A model generated the notes under the pieces. The model did not search any database. It had not been told where the DNA came from and worked only from the letters and a program-made list of their open reading frames with translations. This document shows, in pieces, positions 6,933-15,298 of a DNA stretch of 64,000 bases (its first letter is position 1; each line of letters opens with the position of its first letter). The stretch covers positions 60,831 through 124,830 of the forward strand of contig CAYNEO010000005.1 of assembly GCA_964396245.1 (NCBI GenBank), given 5' to 3'. A program made the position numbers and the translations under genes. The stretch is from CAYNEO01 sp964396245 (GTDB lineage Bacteria > Zixibacteria > MSB-5A5 > GN15 > FEB-12).

Positions 6933-9389
6933 CTAGAACAACTCCAGTTTTATTTGGCCGTAGAAAGACCGCTCGGCGGCGGGGAAGTACTCTGCCCATC
7001 CGCCGACCACTACGCCGTTGTCATCGAAGGCATAGTTTCCGCCGTAGCCTGAACTGAGGTATTTCTTGTTAAACAGGTTATCGATTTTCGCCGAGAATGT
7101 CAGGTCCCCGACATTGAGGAGATTCGAGAACGTATACGAGGTCGATACCGACGAAATAAAATAGGGATCGATCGACAGGCTGTCGATATTGTGCAGTTCC
7201 ATGTATTGTCTGCCCGCGACGCGCCCACGATAGGTCAGCCGAAGCGGTCCGCGATGGTAATCGGCGATAACATTAGCCAGAATTTCCGGAAAGCCGGGGA
7301 TAATCTGATCGGCGAAGTCGATCGCGAAGCCGTCGATGACCGGCGTGTAGTCCTTGATGCGATTATAGTTGTAGGCGAAATTCCCGCTGAGCGAGAGAGC
7401 GCGCGATGCCGCGACACTTGCCGTGAACTCGACGCCCGCGTGCACCGACCGATCAGCGTTCGTTGTGATGAGCAGCCCGGTGTTTTCGTTGATGCCGCCG
7501 TAGGGGATGATCTCGTGACGAAAGTCCATCCAATAGAAGTTCAGTCCCAGGGCGTATACATCCGCTCGATACTTGCCGCCCAGTTCGTAATTGTACACGC
7601 GCTCGCTTTTCACCAGCGGATCGCCGAATTTGTAGGTGACGAGGGTGTCGCCGCCCGAGCTCGATGTATCGGTGGAGAGAATATTCAGTGACGGCAGGAT
7701 ACTCGGTTCGTTGGCGTCATATATTGAAGCGTCGGTCGGCGTACGAGACGACACGGCGAAATTGGTATAGAGGTTGACGTGATCGGTGAGATCGTATGAG
7801 AAGCCGACTCGTGGAGAGAAGAACAGCCAGTCGACATCGTAACGGTAGCCGTTGAAGGCGCCCATGCGTGTCTGGTCGAATTTGTACCGCTGATATCTGA
7901 GTTGTGCGGTAACCTGGGTGCTCAGCCGGTCCGTGATCTCGAAGTATTCCTGTGCATATACCGAGCCAACCCATTTTTTGCCGAAATACTCGTAGTACCG
8001 GTAGCGCGGATCAAGGTCCGGGGAATTGACGAATTGCGCCCAGACGACCTGTCCCCAGTGCTCGGAATTGAAATAGTAAAACGATCCGCCGAAGGAATGA
8101 CTGCCGCGGTCATAGTCGATATTCAGCCGGGGATTCCAGCCGAACTGGTGTTTTTTCACCCACTGCTGCCGCACCACGTTGCCGCTGCTGCTGTCGGAGT
8201 AGGCGGTAAGATTGTATTCCGTGTAGTCTTCACCCTGTTTCAATTGCTCGTAGTACCCTTCGCCTCTGATGTAGTACAGCGTGTTGAACAGCGTGGCATC
8301 CTCACTCAGATGGTATGTATTCTGCAGCTGGTAATGCGGCTGATTGAAATTATCGGTCTCGTTATCGTAGCTCAACGGATTGAACCGGCGGTTGGCTTGA
8401 AGCGCTTCGAGAGAGGCGCCGTAATAGGCAAGGTGCATGCGCATTGGTCCCCCGTAGATATGCACCTGTGTGGTCATATTGGGATCCAATCGCGCCGCCG
8501 ATAGATAGTACGCCCAGCCATCATACCAGCTGTTAGCCCGGTAGCCACCGGTTCTCTGTTTCGAGAAGCGCCCCGAAAACAGCCACTGACCATCGATCAG
8601 ACCCGAAGAATACTCGATGCTCTGTTTATAGATATCGCTTACCACGGAATTGTCTGCAGTGTACGATCCATAGCCGGAGGTAACTATCGCCCGCTGCGGC
8701 TGATTGAACGGATTGGTCTGGATATTGACCGAGCCGCCGAACGAAGCATCGCCGTACAGCGAGTTGCCGACACCGCGCTGGACCTGGATATCCGTCACAT
8801 TAGACGCGAAATCCGGGAGATCGACAAAGTAGGTAGCTTGATCCTCCGGGTCGTTGAGCGGGACGCCGTTGATATAGGTCGATATCCGTTTGTCATCAAA
8901 CCCCCGGATTTTCATGTAGCTGTACCCCAGCGGGGTGCCGGCATCTGAATAAGAATACAGGTTCGGTGTGGTCTCCAGAAGCAAGGGAAATTCGCCAACC
9001 GTATAGTCGCGCTGGATTTCGTCGGCGGAAACGTGATCGAAAGCGACTGGTGTGACTCCCGGCTCCGCCCGGTCGGCGGATACGACAATATCGGTGCCCC
9101 GGTAATACGTCCGCGCCAGGATGATAGTGTCGGGCAGCCTGTCGACGGAATACTGCCGGGACTGGAAGCCGACCGAGGAAAAGGTCACCCGCGTCATCCG
9201 CCCGAGAAGCTCGAGCGAAAAATGCCCGGCAGAATCGGTCATCGTGCCTTTACCGGTTATATTGGTGATAACGGAAACGCCGGGGACCGGTTCACGGTCA
9301 GCCGTGACGACCGTCCCGGTCAGTTGCGCCGCCCAGGCATTTGAAACGCACAGGGCGACAATGATCAGAAAAGTTACGCATCGTTTCAT
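6933..9389 (-). CDS. TonB-dependent outer-membrane receptor, probable thiamin uptake
   Basis: An 818-residue receptor with a Sec signal (cleavage after about AWA, residue 20). It then has a carboxypeptidase-regulatory-like beta-sandwich (about 21-105), a plug domain with the EIQRDYTVGEFP and YMKIRGFDDKRIS segments (about 125-230), and a 22-strand-type barrel to the C-terminus, which ends KLELF. The start ATG has GAGG about eight bases upstream. The transcript leader contains a TPP riboswitch, so expression should fall when thiamin pyrophosphate is plentiful. This supports a role in importing thiamin across the outer membrane with energy from TonB. The downstream symporter would move the substrate across the inner membrane. 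Confidence 0.88.
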   Translation of the reverse strand: MKRCVTFLIIVALCVSNAWAAQLTGTVVTADREPVPGVSVITNITGKGTMTDSAGHFSLELLGRMTRVTFSSVGFQSRQYSVDRLPDTIILARTYYRGTDIVVSADRAEPGVTPVAFDHVSADEIQRDYTVGEFPLLLETTPNLYSYSDAGTPLGYSYMKIRGFDDKRISTYINGVPLNDPEDQATYFVDLPDFASNVTDIQVQRGVGNSLYGDASFGGSVNIQTNPFNQPQRAIVTSGYGSYTADNSVVSDIYKQSIEYSSGLIDGQWLFSGRFSKQRTGGYRANSWYDGWAYYLSAARLDPNMTTQVHIYGGPMRMHLAYYGASLEALQANRRFNPLSYDNETDNFNQPHYQLQNTYHLSEDATLFNTLYYIRGEGYYEQLKQGEDYTEYNLTAYSDSSSGNVVRQQWVKKHQFGWNPRLNIDYDRGSHSFGGSFYYFNSEHWGQVVWAQFVNSPDLDPRYRYYEYFGKKWVGSVYAQEYFEITDRLSTQVTAQLRYQRYKFDQTRMGAFNGYRYDVDWLFFSPRVGFSYDLTDHVNLYTNFAVSSRTPTDASIYDANEPSILPSLNILSTDTSSSGGDTLVTYKFGDPLVKSERVYNYELGGKYRADVYALGLNFYWMDFRHEIIPYGGINENTGLLITTNADRSVHAGVEFTASVAASRALSLSGNFAYNYNRIKDYTPVIDGFAIDFADQIIPGFPEILANVIADYHRGPLRLTYRGRVAGRQYMELHNIDSLSIDPYFISSVSTSYTFSNLLNVGDLTFSAKIDNLFNKKYLSSGYGGNYAFDDNGVVVGGWAEYFPAAERSFYGQIKLELF

Positions 9390-9484
9390 GACAGCAACCT
9401 CGCATTACATCGTGATGATTCTGCAAGATTCCGTCCTGTTTCGATAGGTAGTCCGAGTACTCGGACAAAGGGGATGCGGTTAAC

Positions 9485-9575
9485 ATCGCCGTTTCCCTAC
9501 GCCGGTATTATCCGGATCAGGTCAGGGGGGTATGATCTCAGGCGGTAACTATTGCGCCACCCCCAACGGAACTGT
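9485..9575 (-). promoter_or_regulatory. TPP riboswitch (THI element)
   Basis: On the minus strand the conserved TPP aptamer elements occur in order: a GGGGGTGGCG start (about 9555-9565), CTGAGA, a CTGACCTGATCCGGATAAT segment, ACCGGCGTAGGGAA at the end (9493-9506). These pair in the usual P1-P5 layout. The aptamer lies about 100 bases upstream of the TonB receptor ATG. No classic T-tailed terminator is obvious between aptamer and gene, but a perfect 16-bp palindrome (about 9451-9466) lies in the expression platform, so control may be at translation or by an alternative hairpin. Confidence 0.93.
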
Positions 9576-9764
9576 TTATCTACCTATTAATTACGCTCGC
9601 CGGAGCCCGGTCGCAAGTGATTTTTCTGGTACCGGCGCAACCGGGGAGATATATTATCGTAGAAGTATTTGCCTGCGTGCACCGGAACACGTTCATAGTT
9701 TATCCCGACGAGTATCGTTCGGGTAGGCGAGTGTTTCCATAACAGCACAAGAAGGAATGTCCTC
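9576..9764. other. Divergent promoter region between riboswitch leader and arsM
   Basis: These 190 bases must contain the promoter of the TPP-riboswitch transcript (leftward) and of arsM (rightward). I see no strong consensus promoter and no arsenic-type operator that I can name. Confidence 0.4.
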
Positions 9765-10598
9765 GTGAAGCACAGTAAAGAAAAGATCAGGCAGGCGGTA
9801 AAGCAGCACTACGGCTCGGCAATAACCCGGGGCAGCGGCTGCTGCGGGCCGGCTCCGGCCGATATTGACCCCGAAGCGATCAGAAAATATACCGGACTTG
9901 CCGGGTATTCAGCGGAGGATCTGGCCGGAATACCGGAAACGGCGACATCGTTCGGGTGCGGCAACCCGGTGAACTTTACCGATGTCAAACCGGGTGAAAC
10001 GGTGCTTGACCTCGGCTCCGGCGCCGGTATGGACTTGATCCTGGCGGCCCGCAAAGTCGGCGAAACAGGCAAAGTGATCGGCCTGGACATGACACCGGAA
10101 ATGATCGATGTCTGCAAGCGGAACCTTGCCGCTGCCGGCATCAAGAACTTCGACGTCCGAATGGGCGAAATGGAGAGCATGCCGGTCGGGGACAATGAGA
10201 TCGACTGGATCATCTCCAATTGCGTCATCAACCTGTCACCCGAGAAGGAAAAAGTATTCGCCGAAGCGTACCGGGTTCTGAAGCCCGGCGGACAGATACT
10301 GGTGGCCGATCTCGTCACAAACGGTCTCTCCCGGGAAATCCGCGACAACCTGATGGCGTGGGTCGGATGTATCTCCGGCGCTGTGCAGGAGGAGGAATAT
10401 CTCGGCCTCGCCCGGACGGCGGGATTTGTTGATATCAAGATCGTCGACAAGATGACATACACCCGCGAGACTCTCGACACGCTTGCCAATGATGCCTGCG
10501 GTTGTGGTGCGAGCGAACGCACGGTCGATGAAGCCGTTGTCGACGCCTATGCCGGAAGGGTGGCGTCGATTAAGTTGTATGCGAAAAAGCCGATGTGA
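9765..10598 (+). CDS. arsM: Arsenite S-adenosylmethionine methyltransferase ArsM
   Basis: This 277-residue class I methyltransferase carries the SAM loop LDLGSGAGMD (81-90) and the ArsM-specific cysteines: Cys26-Cys27 in GCCGPA, Cys65 in SFGCGNP, Cys153 in SNCVINL and Cys202 in WVGCISGA. The last three correspond to the As(III)-binding triad of known ArsM enzymes, so it should methylate arsenite to methylated and volatile arsenicals in the cytoplasm. It starts at GTG, with GAAGGA nine bases upstream. No ArsR-type regulator or arsenite pump is next to it. A terminator follows in the convergent gap. Confidence 0.93.
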   Translation: MKHSKEKIRQAVKQHYGSAITRGSGCCGPAPADIDPEAIRKYTGLAGYSAEDLAGIPETATSFGCGNPVNFTDVKPGETVLDLGSGAGMDLILAARKVGETGKVIGLDMTPEMIDVCKRNLAAAGIKNFDVRMGEMESMPVGDNEIDWIISNCVINLSPEKEKVFAEAYRVLKPGGQILVADLVTNGLSREIRDNLMAWVGCISGAVQEEEYLGLARTAGFVDIKIVDKMTYTRETLDTLANDACGCGASERTVDEAVVDAYAGRVASIKLYAKKPM

Positions 10599-10629
10599 CG
10601 TGCGTGAATTCATTGAGTTGAGAACTAGG

Positions 10630-10658
10630 CCGGCGGTCAGCAATCTCCGCCGGTTTTT
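10630..10658 (+). terminator. Intrinsic terminator after arsM
   Basis: A 7-bp GC stem (10630-10636 with 10647-10653) and a 10-base loop are followed by TTTTT. The terminator overlaps the last codons of the convergent acetyltransferase gene. Confidence 0.8.
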
Positions 10659-11446
10659 GTTACTTCTCGCCTGGTGAACAGACCTTCCTCGTATTCGTGA
10701 ACCTTCACAAACCCGAGTTTCTGATAACACCTTATCGCCGGCGCATTGTCCGCCTGTACATTCAGGCACACCATCTTATCCTCCCTAACCAGTAGATCGG
10801 TCAAGTGGGAAGTCAGCGTAGTCGCCAGCCCCTGACCACGGTGGTCAGGGTCGGTAGTGATATTGCCCAGCACCGCTATTTCATATTCGTCGGAGCTTAC
10901 ATGAACACCCGCCACGGCAATGATCCTGCTATTGCGGCGAACACCGATATACTTGCCGGTCAGAAGCATCCGTTTGGTGAAGTAATTACCGGGATACGCC
11001 CGCTCGTACAGTGCCATTAATTCCCGTTCATGTGCGGGGCCTAATTTCACGATATCATCGGACCTGTCATCCGTTGCGATGGGAGTGAATCGCTCCAGTT
11101 TCATCTTCCAGTGTGTCCCGAGCGGTTTTTCCGAGAATTCCGACGTGAAAACATCTGCATTTTCAGACTGATAGTGGCAGTAGAATTTCGACGGCAGGAT
11201 ACCGAGCATGTCTTCAAGCAGTTCCGGAAATTGGCTGCTCATACCGAAAGCGAGGACGGTCGGCGTCGCACCGCCGTAATACACCAGTACCGCTTCCTGA
11301 ATGTACGGCAGATAATCATAGGTAACCGCCCACTGGCAATCCGGGAAGTAGAAGTCGTCGAGGTCGCCGATATGATATGCAAACAGCACCGGGTCCTTCC
11401 TGAAGAACTCCAGCAGCCGCTTTTTGTCATCAGTGAATACGAACAT
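10637..11446 (-). CDS. GNAT-family N-acetyltransferase
   Basis: The 269-residue protein has a C-terminal GNAT fold. Motif A with the acetyl-CoA pyrophosphate loop reads DPDHRGQGLATTL (about residues 198-210), and motif B contains NAPAIRCYQKLGF (about 237-249). The N-terminal half (1-130) is a divergent domain with a DPVLFAYHIGDLDDF segment, seen in GNAT proteins with two lobes. The substrate is not recognisable. It lies downstream of the outer-membrane barrel cluster in the same direction, with a 35-base gap, so it could be read from that operon. It is probably cytoplasmic. Confidence 0.8.
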   Translation of the reverse strand: MFVFTDDKKRLLEFFRKDPVLFAYHIGDLDDFYFPDCQWAVTYDYLPYIQEAVLVYYGGATPTVLAFGMSSQFPELLEDMLGILPSKFYCHYQSENADVFTSEFSEKPLGTHWKMKLERFTPIATDDRSDDIVKLGPAHERELMALYERAYPGNYFTKRMLLTGKYIGVRRNSRIIAVAGVHVSSDEYEIAVLGNITTDPDHRGQGLATTLTSHLTDLLVREDKMVCLNVQADNAPAIRCYQKLGFVKVHEYEEGLFTRREVTKTGGDC

Positions 11447-11481
11447 TGTTGGACATGATGCCGAACGGCCTGAACGGCTAT

Positions 11482-12195
11482 CTAGAAAGCCACACCGACG
11501 GTGAACGAGACGGAGCCGTTCTCGAGGTCGGGCGGGCTCCCGTCTTCTCTGACGAAAGCTACATTTTCATCATCCACGAACGGCTTCGACGCCTCGAGGA
11601 AATTTCCCAATCCCACGGTGAGCCGGAGATCAAAGAGGAGACTGAATTGCTNNNNNNNNNNAAGAGCCACATCGGTTCCACCCCCGACCGTCAATCCAAG
11701 ATCGGTGCTCTTCATGTTGACAATTTCGATTTGCGCCTGACCAAGCTCGGTTTCCAACTTGACATAGCTCGCTAGATTGAAGGCCAGCGATGGTCCGGCA
11801 TAGAAATACGGCGACAAGTCGGCGCCGGTAACAAATGAATACCTCAGCAACAGGGGTACTTCGATATACTCGAAGCGAAAGTCCGCCGTCAGGTTCAATT
11901 CGATATAGGGAATAAGCTGGCTGTCTTTGCCGCCCTTTCTCGTGTACAGCACTTCCGGCTGGACTGAAAATCGATCGTTGAGTCGAATGGTGGCAAAAGC
12001 TCCTCCGACAAAATCGAAGCGAGGGTCAGAACCGCTGGCGGTTATCCAGGATCCGTTCAACCCGACTCTCGCGCCATAATGGAAACCGGAGCCGGCCGAA
12101 ACGGTTTGCACCTGGATAAGAAACACTATCAGCAAGATAACCGGGATCCAGACTAAGCGTCGGCCTCTGCACAACAATTCGGTTGCCCGGATCAT
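11482..12195 (-). CDS. Outer-membrane beta-barrel protein (PF13568 type), copy 3 of a tandem triplet
   Basis: A protein of about 237 residues with a signal peptide (hydrophobic 16-36) and an eight-strand-type barrel ending in VAF. It shares with its two neighbours the order GARVGLN near the N-terminus, FSVQPEVLYTRKG, then YIEVPLLLRY. Its ATG overlaps the stop of the upstream copy (ATGA), so translation is coupled. A 10-N gap (11652-11661) lies inside the gene. The frame reads through, but the true number of missing bases is unknown, so about four residues are uncertain. Role unknown; such porin-family barrels are often adhesins or passive channels. Confidence 0.8.
   Translation of the reverse strand: MIRATELLCRGRRLVWIPVILLIVFLIQVQTVSAGSGFHYGARVGLNGSWITASGSDPRFDFVGGAFATIRLNDRFSVQPEVLYTRKGGKDSQLIPYIELNLTADFRFEYIEVPLLLRYSFVTGADLSPYFYAGPSLAFNLASYVKLETELGQAQIEIVNMKSTDLGLTVGGGTDVALXXXXQFSLLFDLRLTVGLGNFLEASKPFVDDENVAFVREDGSPPDLENGSVSFTVGVAF
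11652..11661. other. 10-N assembly gap
   Basis: Ten undetermined bases inside the third outer-membrane barrel gene. Paralogous sequence in the tandem triplet may have hindered assembly here. Confidence 1.
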
Positions 12196-12896
12196 CAGAA
12201 CGCCATCCCAACTATCACCGAGAGCGTCCCGTGGCGCACATCCAGGCCGCTTCCATCGGCCTTGACCAGTGCGACCTCGCTGTTCGTGAGTACAAACTCA
12301 TGATCGTTGGTGAAATGACTCATTCCCCAGGTATAGCGGACATCGAGAAGCACTTTCCAGCCGGGATACTCCATTTCGGCCCCGGTGCCGAGAACCAGCT
12401 CGAAATACGTGCTCTTGACATTGACGATATCAGCATTCCACGCAGGCAGCGGGTTGCCGAATTCATCGCGAGGCTCCTGCACCGACAATTTGCTTCGGGT
12501 GCTGAAAGCCAGAGCGGGTCCCACATAGAAATTGGGGAGCACCGTCCCGGCAGTTGGTATGGACACCTTTAACAAGAGCGGCACTTCGACGTAGTCGCAT
12601 GTCAGAATTGCATCATAGATACCGTAGAATCCCTGCTCGACGTTGAAATTGTCGAATCCCTTCCGGGTGTAGAGTGCTTCGAGTTGCACCACGAACAGGC
12701 GATGGACACGAAGAGTCCCGTATGCACCGGCGATGAAGCCGGTTCTCGTGCTTGCATCATCTTTATCGGTTCCGCGAGCGTCCGAGAGATTCATCCCGCC
12801 CTTGATGCCGAATTCGAGCTCACCGACCGAAACGTCGGCGGCCCGGACCACACCGGCAAGCAGCAATACCAGTCCAATCAGCATAAGCTTCCGCAA
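12195..12896 (-). CDS. Outer-membrane beta-barrel protein (PF13568 type), copy 2 of a tandem triplet
   Basis: The TTG at 12896 is the likely start: a strong AAGGAGG lies seven bases upstream and the product then begins with a compact signal peptide (MRKLMLIGLVLLLAGVVRA). An in-frame ATG further upstream (12938) would place 14 odd residues before it. The mature 210-odd residues show the family order FGIKGGMNLSDA, LYTRKGFDN, YVEVPLLLKV, VGPALAFS and a C-terminal GMAF. It is co-transcribed with copies 1 and 3. Membrane location is inferred from the barrel pattern; no function can be assigned. Confidence 0.8.
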   Translation of the reverse strand: MRKLMLIGLVLLLAGVVRAADVSVGELEFGIKGGMNLSDARGTDKDDASTRTGFIAGAYGTLRVHRLFVVQLEALYTRKGFDNFNVEQGFYGIYDAILTCDYVEVPLLLKVSIPTAGTVLPNFYVGPALAFSTRSKLSVQEPRDEFGNPLPAWNADIVNVKSTYFELVLGTGAEMEYPGWKVLLDVRYTWGMSHFTNDHEFVLTNSEVALVKADGSGLDVRHGTLSVIVGMAF

Positions 12897-12943
12897 GAAA
12901 CAGCCTCCTTCAATCTGAGTCATTCCGAGCCGTGACAACCGTC

Positions 12944-13618
12944 TCAGAAGCTAAACGTTGCGAGTATCGAGACAGCGGTATGTTTCAGATCCAGCGGCTT
13001 GCCGGTCACACTGTCGACAAAATTCACTTTGGTGCTGTCGACCGGCTCCGGATCGCCCAAGAAACTCTCAAGTCCCGGATGATATCGTATCTCGAGCCCC
13101 ACCAGAGTCTTGCCCGCCTCTATGCCGGCCCCGAGACCGATTACCATATCCAGCACGACATCTTTTGCGTTGGCGATTTCATAGGTCGCCGATCCTGTCA
13201 TCGTAAGTGTGAACTCGGCCTGTGTCCTGAACGCCACCGAGGGGCCGACCAGTCCGGAGATCAGCATGTTGTCCCCCGCCTTGCCGTAGACTCTCAGGAG
13301 CAAGGGCACTTCTACATAGTGGAATCGGTAATCCCAGCTCAGCCTGTCGGCAAGGTCAACAATCTCCTTCTTTGCCCCGCGCGATGTGAAGAGCACCTCC
13401 GGCTGGAAGGAGAGAAATTCATTGAGCGGAACGCTCGCAAACGCTCCTCCGCTGAACCCGGCCCTGGTGTCAGTGACCGTGATATCGTCACTGCGAAAAT
13501 TCGCAAAGCTCACGCCGGCTTTGACCCCGAACCGTGTCGTCGCCTGGGCCATTAACGCGGACGCAACGAACGCGAGCACAATGGTCATCATGATTGTTGA
13601 TGTCACAACTCTTGGCAT
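12944..13618 (-). CDS. Outer-membrane beta-barrel protein (PF13568 type), copy 1 of a tandem triplet
   Basis: The start ATG at 13618 is chosen because GGAG lies seven bases upstream and the signal peptide (MPRVVTSTIMMTIVLAFVASALMAQA) then stands at the N-terminus. The 224-residue product shares FGVKAGVSFANF, FQPEVLFTSRGAKK and YVEVPLLLRVYG with its two downstream paralogs and ends in FSF. It is the promoter-proximal member of the triplet and follows the PC4-like gene by about 100 bases. The order PC4-like gene then barrels is odd functionally and may just reflect read-through from the operon. Confidence 0.8.
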   Translation of the reverse strand: MPRVVTSTIMMTIVLAFVASALMAQATTRFGVKAGVSFANFRSDDITVTDTRAGFSGGAFASVPLNEFLSFQPEVLFTSRGAKKEIVDLADRLSWDYRFHYVEVPLLLRVYGKAGDNMLISGLVGPSVAFRTQAEFTLTMTGSATYEIANAKDVVLDMVIGLGAGIEAGKTLVGLEIRYHPGLESFLGDPEPVDSTKVNFVDSVTGKPLDLKHTAVSILATFSF

Positions 13619-13716
13619 AAGAGACTCCGTCCTGTGCGCAACTTCGGGCCGCTTTCGATATCGACGCGAAAGTCGCTCTCCCGTGATTCCGTGAAATAAG
13701 CCGGCCGGGTCGAAAC

Positions 13717-13917
13717 TCATTCGGCGTTGAGCTTATTCAAGTAGTCTATGACCTCTTCAAGCTGATCGCGTCGGAAGGTGACGCCTTTTTTGGTGGGAAG
13801 CCACTCGTCTTCCTTGGAGAGGAAATATATCCGTAACGTGATCAGGTCGTGCCCCTTGTAATTACTGCTTTCAATAATCAGTTTTTCGGTCGGTGAACGT
13901 TCCAATTCAAATCGCAT
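13717..13917 (-). CDS. PC4/Sub1-type (transcriptional coactivator p15) DNA-binding protein
   Basis: The whole 66-residue protein corresponds to the PC4 domain: a short basic lead, the strand KGHDLITLRIYF, the WLPTKKGVTF segment typical of the family, and a C-terminal helix DQLEEVIDYLNKL. PC4 proteins are dimers that bind single-stranded DNA. Bacterial members are small stand-alone versions of the eukaryotic coactivator domain with poorly known roles in transcription or repair. An SD-like GGAG precedes the ATG. It lies 81 bases downstream of the adenosine-specific-kinase-like gene in the same direction. Confidence 0.8.
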   Translation of the reverse strand: MRFELERSPTEKLIIESSNYKGHDLITLRIYFLSKEDEWLPTKKGVTFRRDQLEEVIDYLNKLNAE

Positions 13918-13998
13918 GTGTGTCTCCGTTCAAGTGTCGGCGCTGTCGGCCGTGTCCGGCGTGTGTGCGCACCGGGTATCCGGGTCGATGTACTCTCT

Positions 13999-14496
13999 CT
14001 ATCTCTTGTAGCCTATCATTCTCAGGAATTGCCTCCGCTCCGCCTTGTCCTCATCGGTCTCGATTCCCAGCGGCGTCTGTCCGTCGATAACCGCCAGCAC
14101 GCCCCGTCCCTGTTCCGTTTCGGCAACAATTACCTGGAGCGGATTGGCGGTCGCGCAGTAAATGGTCACCACTTCCTGCACATGTTTTACGGCATTCACG
14201 ACATTGATGGGAAATCCTTCCTTGAGGAAAATAAAGAAGGAATGCCCGCACCCGACATCGAAAGCCGCCTGCTGGGCCCGTTCCACCAGCTCATCGTCGT
14301 TGCCGTCGATTCGCACCAGCCGCTTCTGTGACGCTTCGCAGAACGCAACGCCGAACTTGATTGAGGTGGATGACGAAACCATGGCCTCGTACAGGTCTTC
14401 GACCGTCTTGATAAAATGGGAATGCCCGAATATGACGTTCAATCCCTCGGGGATATCCACGTTTACTATCTTGGTTTTGAAAAGCTCTTCATTCAT
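13999..14496 (-). CDS. Adenosine-specific kinase family protein (PF04008)
   Basis: The 165 residues match this compact, mostly archaeal and thermophile-associated family along the whole length: VFGHSHFIKTVEDLYEA-like N-terminus (residues 22-38), KFGVAFCEASQKRLVR, GCGHSFFIFL, FPINVVNAVKHVQEV, YCATANPLQVIVAE and GRGVLAVIDG. The name comes from structural-genomics binding data; a kinase reaction is not well established. The ATG overlaps the end of the upstream periplasmic-protein gene by eight bases, so translation is probably coupled. Its presence in an operon with envelope proteins is unexplained. Confidence 0.88.
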   Translation of the reverse strand: MNEELFKTKIVNVDIPEGLNVIFGHSHFIKTVEDLYEAMVSSSTSIKFGVAFCEASQKRLVRIDGNDDELVERAQQAAFDVGCGHSFFIFLKEGFPINVVNAVKHVQEVVTIYCATANPLQVIVAETEQGRGVLAVIDGQTPLGIETDEDKAERRQFLRMIGYKR

Positions 14497-15298
14497 TCTG
14501 ATCCGCCTCGAAAATTTCGTCTGGAATTCCGCTGTTAATTATCGGATGCCGGTAATACTCGGTGCCGCCGAAACTGACGCCGAAAAGAAATCCGACTTTC
14601 CCTTTGCCCTCGATTGCAAACTGCCGCGGCAGCCACATGTCATCGGGTATCGGTGCGTAGCTCAGCGACATATTGAGCTGGTTTAACCGAAACATCACGT
14701 TGGCGGCGAGTTTCGAAGGCTCAAAATCTATCCGCACCGGGTGGAATGACTCCGCCTCAAAGTAGAAATCCCCGTTAATCAAGGTATCCGATTTCTCTTT
14801 TGCCGTCACCGTGAATTTATGACACACGAAGCCCTCGATGGCTTCCTGGGCAACGCCGTCGTAAATGATTTCGTACAGGTCGCGCTGTTCGGGATAAAAC
14901 GGCTTGAGCATGGGGTAGGAAATATCGCGCATTTTGCGTTTTAGTTTGTTCTCCAGCCGCTCTTGCTGCTCTTTCTTCAGCTCTTCTTCGTCCTGAAGTT
15001 TCCCATCCTTGTAATACTCGAGATATTCCTCGTGGTACCAGGCAGTGTCGGGAAAGTATTTGATGTAGATCCGCTTTACAATCCGGACCTTTTCTTCAAA
15101 TCCACCCTCTTTCTGCTCACCCTCGATGTATTCCGCGTCATACATGACGTCTTTCAATTCCCCGCGCTGCCGCATATCAACCTGGAGAATTCGTTCGATG
15201 AGGGCTTCGGGATCTATACCGGTTCCGGTCTGGCCATATCCCGTCGTGAATGTGGGGACGAACAAGAGCGTCAATGCCAGGATTCGCCATATCTTCAT
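14489..15298 (-). CDS. Secreted protein of unknown function, LolA/LppX-like appearance
   Basis: The 269-residue product has a Sec signal peptide (MKIWRILALTLLFVPTFTTGYG). A mature domain rich in beta segments follows, with the pattern QRDLYEIIYDGVAQEAIEG, HKFTVTAKEK, and INGDFYFEAESFHPVRID. That layout resembles outer-membrane-lipoprotein-sorting-like proteins, which hold a lipid in a half-open barrel. A charged helix rich in Glu and Lys (about 100-125) is inserted. The start overlaps the stop of the HEAT-cyclophilin gene as ATGA. Periplasmic location is likely; the family name is a guess from pattern only. Confidence 0.7.
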   Translation of the reverse strand: MKIWRILALTLLFVPTFTTGYGQTGTGIDPEALIERILQVDMRQRGELKDVMYDAEYIEGEQKEGGFEEKVRIVKRIYIKYFPDTAWYHEEYLEYYKDGKLQDEEELKKEQQERLENKLKRKMRDISYPMLKPFYPEQRDLYEIIYDGVAQEAIEGFVCHKFTVTAKEKSDTLINGDFYFEAESFHPVRIDFEPSKLAANVMFRLNQLNMSLSYAPIPDDMWLPRQFAIEGKGKVGFLFGVSFGGTEYYRHPIINSGIPDEIFEADQNE

